A stretch of DNA of 7,570 nt from an uncultured Oscillospiraceae bacterium (GTDB taxonomy: Bacteria; Bacillota; Clostridia; Oscillospirales; Acutalibacteraceae): contig CABSLJ010000122.1 in assembly GCA_902478455.1 (NCBI GenBank), positions 1 through 7,570 of the forward strand, given 5' to 3'. Of this stretch, positions 1 through 5,663 are shown piece after piece. Below the pieces are notes generated by a model that saw only the letters and a program-made list of their open reading frames with translations, was not told the origin of the DNA and made no database searches. The position numbers were made by a program, and so were the translations under genes. Each line of letters starts with the position of its first letter. The stretch's first letter is position 1.

Positions 1-1821
1 GGCAGGGCGAGCGTTCCGAATCTCGCCGCTCGCGGGCAGGAATATTACCTGCTGCTGGAAACGGAAGACGGCGCGCCGCTGACCGGCGTGCTCCACATCC
101 GCGCCATCCATCGTTACCCCTATGGACGCGCCTTTCTGGACAGCCGCAAGCAGTTTACCCAGCACTTCGGCCAGACGCCCATCATCGACTACGATCTCGA
201 GTATTACTCCACCAGCGAGCCGCTCGAGCCGGTCATGCGCGCACTGGGGGATACCTCGCCCGCCTGTTACCTCGACCACATCATCGCCACCATCACCCAC
301 CCCTCCATGAGCGAGATGGAAAAGGCCAAGGCCGTCTGGCTCTTTACGGGCACGGCCGTTCAGCACAACGCCATGCTCATGAATCTGCGGGAGACCGTGC
401 CGGCGATTGACAAATTTTATAACGATCCGACTTGCGATCTGGATGACATCACCACCTGGCTGTTCGAGCTGGGCCACACCCGTTGTGGTGTCATCAACGG
501 CTTTGTGTCGGGCGCGCTGCTCAAGCGGATAGGCGTGCGCAACGAGGTCATGTATGCCTGCGGAGGCCATACCGCCGCCAAAGCGTTGATTGAGGGCAAG
601 TGGCGCCTGTGGGACGTCGACGGCTTCAAAGGCGTTATTCCCCTTGACACCAACGGGGACATCCCCGCCTACGACTGGGTCATTCAGCCGGAAAACATTT
701 ATTTGCTGGATACCGTCCCCTGCTGGGAGGACACCCCCGCCGACGAGGGCTGGCTGACCGCCCATGACGGCCACCGCGTGACCGGCTATGTCGACGGCTG
801 CCGCGACCACAGTGAAACCGGTTTCGGCTCCAGCTGGTTCGGCGCGCCCAAGCGCTATCCGCCCCGTCCGCCCGAGCCTCTGCCCGTGCGGCGGCGCTGC
901 GGGGAGAGGGTGCTGCTCGAATGGATCGGCAGCTATGACCGGGACGGCGATTTCCGTGATTACAATGTCCTTATCACCGACCGGGACGGCAAGCTGATCC
1001 ACGAGGAAGCGGTCGTCACGCCCTACTTGGAGCTTACGCTGCCCAGAGAAGAAGGACTGCGTTTTACCGTGGAGGCGCGCGACTGGCACGCAAAGGATAC
1101 GGAATATTTCGGCCGCATCTATTACACCAAGCGCAAGCCGGTGGAAATACCGGCGGAGGACGTCTTCCTGCACGCCCCGTGGGAACTGATCTCCGCACAA
1201 GAGCGAGCGGGGAAGACCGATCTTATCTCCGGCACTGGAGGCTTTCAGTGCATCGAAGGCCGGGACAATATCCTAGGCCAGACCCGTTTTGCGAGGACCG
1301 AGCTCTTCCCGGTGACGGTCGGAAAGAATGAAAAGCACATTTACCGGATGATCGATGAGACCAATTATCTCTTTTCCGGCTGCCGCATCCGCAGCCTGTT
1401 TGAGACCGCCCTGCCCCATACGCTCCGGAACAAGGACGGCTGGCACCTGACCGCCGTGCTGCGCATCACCGACTATGATTTTGCCGGGGACGGCCGTTTC
1501 CCGCTGATGTGGCTGGGCAAACAGGAGAGCAACATCGGCGTGGGCATTGGACTGAACTGCCGGACGGGGCTGGTCTACGCCGCCTGCAACATCATGGGCG
1601 ATTGGCGCTACAGCGGCGGCTTCGACCCCAAGGGCATCGTGCGGATCGATGTTTTCTGCGAGGCGGGGGAGAAGAAGCTCCGTTTCTACGCCGACGGCGA
1701 GCTCATCTCCATCCTCGATTACACCATGTTCCGCGAGGGCTCCTTCGACGTAGACGCCCTCTATCTCTCCGGCAATCCCGACGCGGAGACCGAATACATG
1801 GTTTTTGACCTGCTTGTCTAG
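1..1821 (+). CDS. Transglutaminase-like protein with FnIII-like and LamG-like C-terminal domains (5' partial)
   Basis: The frame is open from the first base, so the 5' end is missing. A GTG at 88 has no ribosome binding site and interrupts continuous protein-like sequence, so it is unlikely to be the start. Numbered from base 1, 606 residues are visible. Residues about 95-215 look like a transglutaminase/protease core: Cys162 in TRCGV, His190 in GGHTA, and Asp205 in KWRLWDVD give the Cys-His-Asp triad. About 286-372 is beta-rich with a Pro-rich lead-in and looks like a fibronectin-III domain. About 395-606 resembles a concanavalin/LamG sandwich (GWHLTAVLRI, LRFYADGEL). Such triads belong to cysteine peptidases, amidases or transferases; the substrate is unknown. 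The lost N-terminus hides any signal peptide, so location is undecided. The lectin-like tail suggests glycan or surface binding. It ends 30 nt before the next gene. Family is fairly sure, function is not. Confidence 0.8.
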   Translation, partial: GRASVPNLAARGQEYYLLLETEDGAPLTGVLHIRAIHRYPYGRAFLDSRKQFTQHFGQTPIIDYDLEYYSTSEPLEPVMRALGDTSPACYLDHIIATITHPSMSEMEKAKAVWLFTGTAVQHNAMLMNLRETVPAIDKFYNDPTCDLDDITTWLFELGHTRCGVINGFVSGALLKRIGVRNEVMYACGGHTAAKALIEGKWRLWDVDGFKGVIPLDTNGDIPAYDWVIQPENIYLLDTVPCWEDTPADEGWLTAHDGHRVTGYVDGCRDHSETGFGSSWFGAPKRYPPRPPEPLPVRRRCGERVLLEWIGSYDRDGDFRDYNVLITDRDGKLIHEEAVVTPYLELTLPREEGLRFTVEARDWHAKDTEYFGRIYYTKRKPVEIPAEDVFLHAPWELISAQERAGKTDLISGTGGFQCIEGRDNILGQTRFARTELFPVTVGKNEKHIYRMIDETNYLFSGCRIRSLFETALPHTLRNKDGWHLTAVLRITDYDFAGDGRFPLMWLGKQESNIGVGIGLNCRTGLVYAACNIMGDWRYSGGFDPKGIVRIDVFCEAGEKKLRFYADGELISILDYTMFREGSFDVDALYLSGNPDAETEYMVFDLLV

Positions 1822-1839
1822 AACCTTGACGAAAGAAAT

Positions 1840-1845
1840 GAGGTG
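1840..1845 (+). promoter_or_regulatory. Ribosome binding site fixing the start of the first amidohydrolase
   Basis: GAGGTG lies 6 nt before the ATG at 1852, an ideal Shine-Dalgarno distance. The in-frame GTG at 1843 lies inside this motif and has only weak purine-rich sequence before it. The ATG is therefore the better start, giving a protein three residues shorter than the longest reading. Confidence 0.7.
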
Positions 1846-1851
1846 TTCAAG

Positions 1852-2673
1852 ATGCAGGAAGCATTTTGCAAACGTCTGGCGCTCTTTCAGGAGACGCCCG
1901 GCGTCGTCAACTGGCATGAGCACGTCTGGTTTGACGAAAGCGGTAAGCTGGACGAGGCGCGCCTCGACCAGATGATGGAGCACTCGGCCATGCTCGGCGT
2001 GGATTCACTCGTCATCTCCCTGCCGGTTATCTGGGGGGAGGCCGTCCCCGCGCTCGTGACTAAATGCAACGACGCCGTGTCCCAGGCGGTGAAAAAATAT
2101 CCCGGACGTCTGTACGGCATGTGCTTTGTCAATCCCGGCTACGCCGCATTCTCCATGCGGGAAATCGAGCGGTGCATCGAGGAGCTGGGGTTTGTGGGGA
2201 TCAAGCTCTACAATCAGTATTTCATCAGCGACCCGGTGCTGCGCGGCGTGCTGGAAAAATCCATCGCATACGATATCCCGGTGCTTGAGCACGCCTGCAA
2301 GCTCAATATGTTTGCCGACTCCCAGCCCTTCGCCTCCAACGGGGTGCACTTCGCCAAGGCGGCGGAGGAATACCCCGAAGCGCGCATGATTCTCGCGCAC
2401 ATCGGCGGGGGCGGGGATTGGAACTGGCAGGTCAAGGCCATTGAGCCCTACCCCAATGTGGCGGTGGATATGTCCGGCAGCATCCATGACAAGGGGATGA
2501 TTGAATACGCGGCAGCCCATTTGGGCAGCGAGCGCATCCTCTTCGGGAGCGACGGCTCCCTCGGCTCCTCCGTCGGCAAGATCACCGACGCGGACCTCTC
2601 CCTGGAAGACAAGCGGACCATCCTCACCGGCAGGGCCTTCGCCCGGTATCTCAGCAAAAGGAGGGGAGCCTGA
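1852..2673 (+). CDS. Amidohydrolase-2 family metal-dependent hydrolase (TIM barrel), metal site intact
   Basis: The protein has 273 residues, the usual size for compact amidohydrolase-2 (PF04909-type) enzymes. All expected metal and catalytic positions are visible: His22-x-His24 in NWHEHVW on strand 1, His147 in VLEHACK, His183 in ILAHIGGGGDW, and Asp234 in LFGSDGS. The segment GFVGIKLYNQY (about 113-123) and the C-terminal TGRAFARYL are typical of the family. Relatives are metal-dependent lactonases, amidases or decarboxylases (the ACMSD group is one example); the substrate here cannot be told. No signal peptide or membrane segment is seen, so it is probably cytoplasmic. Its TGA shares one base with the next ATG (TGATG), so the two are probably translated together. 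The neighbour is a degenerate relative, suggesting duplication and perhaps a mixed complex. Family is confident, reaction is not. Confidence 0.88.
   Translation: MQEAFCKRLALFQETPGVVNWHEHVWFDESGKLDEARLDQMMEHSAMLGVDSLVISLPVIWGEAVPALVTKCNDAVSQAVKKYPGRLYGMCFVNPGYAAFSMREIERCIEELGFVGIKLYNQYFISDPVLRGVLEKSIAYDIPVLEHACKLNMFADSQPFASNGVHFAKAAEEYPEARMILAHIGGGGDWNWQVKAIEPYPNVAVDMSGSIHDKGMIEYAAAHLGSERILFGSDGSLGSSVGKITDADLSLEDKRTILTGRAFARYLSKRRGA
2659..2664 (+). promoter_or_regulatory. Strong AGGAGG ribosome binding site inside the preceding gene
   Basis: A perfect AGGAGG sits 8 nt before the ATG at 2673, within the last codons of the upstream amidohydrolase gene. It settles this start and shows that gene 3 can recruit ribosomes directly as well as through the TGATG overlap. 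Confidence 0.7.
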
Positions 2674-3461
2674 TGCTTTTTGACAGCAACACCTATTTAG
2701 GGCACTATCCCTTCCGCAAGACCTTCCTCCAAACGGCCGGCGAGCTCAAACAGGAATTGGTTTCCCACGGCATTGACCGCGCCCTCGTTTCTTCCCTGCC
2801 GGCCGTCTTTTACCGCGACTGCATGGAGGGAAACCTCGAGCTGTTTGAGGCGGTGGGGAACGACCGCGCCTTCTTTGAGCCGTGCGCCGTCATCAATCCC
2901 GCCTACTGCGCGGCCGAGGCCGATTTCCGCCGCTGTGTGGAGGAATACGGGGTAAAGGCGATCAAGCTTTTCCCGGCGCAGCACGACTATTTTCTCTATG
3001 ATGAATGCTGTGTGCGGCTTTTAAAGCTGGCCGGAGAGTTGGGAATTGTGGTATCCGTCCCCGCAAGCATTGAAAATCCGCTCCAGCGTCATCCGCTGGA
3101 CGCCAACCGCTACATCTGCGAGGAGGAACTGGTCAAAGCCGCCGCCCTGGCGCCCGAGGTCAATTTTCTTTTCCACAACAGCGCCGCCTTTCTCTACGCC
3201 AAAGCGGAAAAGGAGGCGAAGCTTGACCGGACGGGAAAAATTTACTACGACATCTCCCGCGTCGACCTCATCGCGCAGGATACCCTGCAGCAGCTTGTTT
3301 CCTACGCGGGGCCCGACGCCGTCATCCTCGGCACGGGCGCGCCGCTTCATTACATCGACGTGCAGCTTTTAAAGCTCTGGTTTATGGAACAAACCGGCAT
3401 GGACCAGAGCCTGATCAACGCCATCTGCGGGGAGAATCTCTCCCGGCTGTTTGCGGAGTAG
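2673..3461 (+). CDS. Amidohydrolase-2-like protein lacking the usual metal ligands
   Basis: 262 residues, similar in length and layout to the upstream amidohydrolase. Shared landmarks are GVKAIKLFPAQHDYF (93-107, compare GFVGIKLYNQYF upstream), FLFHNS with His168 where the family has an H after strand 6, and a C-terminal GENLSRLF. The key ligands are changed: the N-terminal D-x-H-x-H reads DSNTYLG, putting Asn6 and Tyr8 at the two histidines, and the family's GSD motif reads LGTGAP, putting Gly222 at the catalytic aspartate. A usual binuclear or mononuclear site therefore seems unlikely. His140 and His168 remain and could still serve some chemistry. It may be a non-catalytic partner of the upstream enzyme or a subfamily with different, perhaps metal-free, catalysis. 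The frame is intact and protein-like throughout, so it is not decaying. The next gene begins 11 nt downstream. Confidence 0.8.
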   Translation: MLFDSNTYLGHYPFRKTFLQTAGELKQELVSHGIDRALVSSLPAVFYRDCMEGNLELFEAVGNDRAFFEPCAVINPAYCAAEADFRRCVEEYGVKAIKLFPAQHDYFLYDECCVRLLKLAGELGIVVSVPASIENPLQRHPLDANRYICEEELVKAAALAPEVNFLFHNSAAFLYAKAEKEAKLDRTGKIYYDISRVDLIAQDTLQQLVSYAGPDAVILGTGAPLHYIDVQLLKLWFMEQTGMDQSLINAICGENLSRLFAE

Positions 3462-3472
3462 GGGGGACAGAT

Positions 3473-4798
3473 ATGGAAAAGTTGGCCATCTGCGGCGGCG
3501 TGCCCGCAGTCAGCGAGGCGCTCGCCCAAACGGGGCACAGGCCGGTCGTCACAGAGGCGGCCGTCGCCGATATTGTCGATATGCTCCACAAGGGGGAAAT
3601 ATCCATCTCTCCCGCCGTGCAGAGGCTGGAACGGGAATTCGCCGCCTATATCGGCCGGAAATACGCCCTGTGCACCTGCAACGGCACCACGGCCATTCAG
3701 GAGGCGCTGTTCGCCGCCGGCGTGCAGCCGGGGGATGAGGTGATCGTCCCCTCTTATACCTTCTGGGCCACGGCGGCCCCCATTCTGGCCGCCCACGGCC
3801 GGCCGGTCTTCTGCGATGTGGACGAGAGCACCTACAATCTCGACCCGGCCTGCCTGGAGGCCTGCATCACGCCCCGCACCAGGGCGGTTATTGTGGTGCA
3901 TGTGTGGGGCAACCCCTGCGACATGGAATCCATCTGCCGCATCGCCCACGCCCATGGCGTGCTGGTCATCGAGGATTGCGCCCACGCCCACGGCGCGCTT
4001 TACCACGGCAGGAAAACCGGAACGCTGGGAGATATCGCCATGTTCAGCTTCCAGGGCTCCAAGGTCATGGTGGCGGGGGAGGGCGGCATGCTCCTGTGCG
4101 ACGCTCCCGTCTACTTCGAGCGGGCCGCGGCCCTCGGCCATTATGAGCGTTTGAACGATCTCCCGGAGGAGAGTCCCTACCGGCGTTTCGCTTTAACCGG
4201 GCTCGGCTTTAAGCACCGCATGCATCCGCTGGGCGCGGCCATCGCTCTCCGAGACCTCGAGGAGCTCGACGAGCGCAATGAAATCCGCTACCAAAACGGA
4301 CGGATGCTCGACAGCCTCCTCTCCGATTTGCCCTTCCTTTCCTTTCAGCGGGTGCTGCCGGACGCCAAACGGCTTTACGCCTACCACTACGCACGCTATC
4401 ACGCGGAAGCGCTGGGCGGCGTCTCTCTGCCGACCGTGCTGCGCGTGCTCAAGGCGGAAGGACTGACCGTGGGGCTGTGCGGCTACGGCCATCTGCACGA
4501 AGCGCCCCTGTTTACCGAGGGCTCGCCCTACGGGGAGGGCTGCCCCTGCATCAGGGCGGGCGCGCAAAAGGGAGGCGGCGTCCGCACGGGGGAGCTGCCG
4601 GTGACAAGGCTGCTTGCTGAAAGCACCTTCTTCCTGGCACCGCGCTTTGAAAATTCCTGCAGGGAGCTGGTGGAGGGCTATTCCAAAGCCTACCACAAGC
4701 TGCTTGGCAATCTGGACGCCCTGCTCGAGCTGGACAAAGCGTCTTCCGGTCAGGAAAGACCCCGGGCGAAAACAGGCGCGAGCATCAATCTGGTATGA
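3473..4798 (+). CDS. DegT/DnrJ/EryC1/StrS-type PLP-dependent aminotransferase
   Basis: 441 residues, somewhat longer than the usual 370-400 of the family. Visible motifs in order: CNGTTAIQEAL (69-79, cofactor phosphate region), GDEVIVPSYTFWATAAPIL (87-105), VIEDCAHAHGA (165-175) with Asp168 for the pyridine nitrogen, and MFSFQGSKVMVAGEGG (190-205) with Lys197 as the expected PLP Schiff-base lysine. A His (171) replaces the Gln usual in the EDxAQ motif. The C-terminal LAESTFFLAPRFENSC is typical; the last ~17 residues look like a non-conserved tail. Relatives transfer an amino group to keto sugars or cyclitols, often in antibiotic, lipopolysaccharide or amino-sugar pathways; a few are dehydratases. 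With the lysine kept, aminotransferase is the best call. The start is supported by GGGGGGA (3461-3467) 5 nt before the ATG. Substrate unknown; the surrounding genes suggest a sugar or cyclitol ketone. Confidence 0.88.
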   Translation: MEKLAICGGVPAVSEALAQTGHRPVVTEAAVADIVDMLHKGEISISPAVQRLEREFAAYIGRKYALCTCNGTTAIQEALFAAGVQPGDEVIVPSYTFWATAAPILAAHGRPVFCDVDESTYNLDPACLEACITPRTRAVIVVHVWGNPCDMESICRIAHAHGVLVIEDCAHAHGALYHGRKTGTLGDIAMFSFQGSKVMVAGEGGMLLCDAPVYFERAAALGHYERLNDLPEESPYRRFALTGLGFKHRMHPLGAAIALRDLEELDERNEIRYQNGRMLDSLLSDLPFLSFQRVLPDAKRLYAYHYARYHAEALGGVSLPTVLRVLKAEGLTVGLCGYGHLHEAPLFTEGSPYGEGCPCIRAGAQKGGGVRTGELPVTRLLAESTFFLAPRFENSCRELVEGYSKAYHKLLGNLDALLELDKASSGQERPRAKTGASINLV

Positions 4799-4895
4799 CC
4801 CGCCGGAAAGCAGCCCTGCTTTGGCGGCCGTGCCAAGACATAAAAGCTTTTTTCAAAAACAAAGCCGCAGCCCAGCGGCGGAACGGACGGTATTT
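4799..4895 (+). other. 97-nt intergenic gap with hairpin, possible internal regulatory site
   Basis: This is the largest gap in the window. Just after the stop codon an inverted repeat (4801-4826) can fold: CGCC pairs with GGCG, and AAAGCA with TGCTTT around a GCCC loop, with a GG bulge. Some 21 nt later comes the palindrome AAAAGCTTTT (4842-4851) running into six T (4848-4853). A second small stem, GCCGC/GCGGC, lies at 4864-4879. The T run is too far from the first hairpin for a classic intrinsic terminator. I found no good promoter pair. The gap may reduce read-through or protect transcript ends, but this is weakly supported. Confidence 0.3.
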
Positions 4896-5663
4896 ATGAA
4901 AATCAATGTATCGAAAACTGCGGAAGAACTCGGCCGAAACGCGGCAAAGCTGTGCAAAAAGCTGATCGATGAGACCATCGCGGAGAAGGGCTCGGTGCGC
5001 ATGGTGTTTTCCACAGGCGCATCTCAGTTTACCACCTTTGAGGCGCTCCTCAAGGAGGACATCGACTGGTCCAAAGTGGAGATGTTCCACCTGGACGAAT
5101 ATGTCGCCCTGCCGGAAAGCCACATCGCCAGCTTCCGCAAATACCTCAAGGAGCGCTTTATCTCCAAGGTCCATCTCAAGAGCGTCTGCCTCGTCAACGG
5201 AGAAGCCGACCTCACAGAGGAGCTCGCCCGCCTGACCCGCGAGGTGCGCAGCGCGCCCGTCGACATCGGCCTCATCGGCATCGGCGAGAACGCCCACATC
5301 GCCTTCAACGATCCCCCCGCCGATTTTGCCACCAAGGAAGCCTACAAGGTGGTCAATCTCAGCGACACCTGCAAGCGTCAGCAGGTGGGAGAGGGCTGGT
5401 TCGCCACGGAGGACGACGTGCCCAAGCAGGCCATCACCATGACCGCCCATGAAATTATGAACATCGAGCACATCATCTCCTGCGTGCCCAACGCCGTCAA
5501 GGCGAAGGCGGTTCACGACACGCTGACCCAGCCGGTCTCCAATCTGGTGCCCGCCACCCTCTTGCGCACCCATGCGGATTTCAACCTGTTTATCGACGAC
5601 AATTCCGCCTCCCTGCTGGACGCGGAAGAACTGAAAGGACTTAAGGACACATGTATGGCCTGA
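4896..5663 (+). CDS. NagB-like glucosamine-6-phosphate deaminase/isomerase family protein (divergent)
   Basis: 255 residues, close to the family's usual 240-270. Motifs line up with NagB: MVFSTGASQ (36-44) at the phosphate loop, MFHLDEYVALPESHIASF (63-80) with Asp67 at the catalytic base position, IGENAHIAFNDPPADF (129-144) with His134 kept, and a C-terminal VPNAVKAKAVHDTL (198-210). In E. coli NagB the active-site run is GNDGHIAFNEP; here Asp141 is Asn132 and Glu148 is Asp139. The changes suggest a related aldose-ketose isomerase, deaminase or lactonase rather than classical NagB, so I give no symbol. The ATG at 4896 is chosen because protein-like sequence begins there; reading further upstream overlaps the aminotransferase gene with non-homologous sequence. 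The ribosome binding site is weak (CGGACGG, 4884-4890). The last 13 nt overlap the next gene. Fold call is firm, exact substrate is not. Confidence 0.85.
   Translation: MKINVSKTAEELGRNAAKLCKKLIDETIAEKGSVRMVFSTGASQFTTFEALLKEDIDWSKVEMFHLDEYVALPESHIASFRKYLKERFISKVHLKSVCLVNGEADLTEELARLTREVRSAPVDIGLIGIGENAHIAFNDPPADFATKEAYKVVNLSDTCKRQQVGEGWFATEDDVPKQAITMTAHEIMNIEHIISCVPNAVKAKAVHDTLTQPVSNLVPATLLRTHADFNLFIDDNSASLLDAEELKGLKDTCMA

Noticed and set aside
88..90. GTG at 88 as the true start of the transglutaminase-like gene
   Set aside because: There is no ribosome binding site, and the frame continues upstream to the window edge with protein-like sequence.
1843..1851. GTG start at 1843 for the first amidohydrolase
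   Set aside because: The GTG is part of the GAGGTG ribosome binding site that is ideally spaced for the ATG at 1852.
3350..4141. 263-codon open frame on the minus strand
   Set aside because: It lies opposite well-recognised plus-strand genes, has no recognisable domain and is explained by high GC at third codon positions. The same holds for minus-strand frames at 1273-1983, 2005-2520, 4785-5573, 5801-6385 and 6590-7444.
4801..4853. Intrinsic terminator after the aminotransferase gene
   Set aside because: The T run is about 21 nt from the hairpin base rather than directly after it, and the downstream gene is in the same direction with operon-like spacing.
4614..4895. Upstream extension of the NagB-like frame as far as 4614
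   Set aside because: It would overlap the aminotransferase gene by 185 nt, its translation does not resemble NagB, and homology begins at the ATG at 4896.
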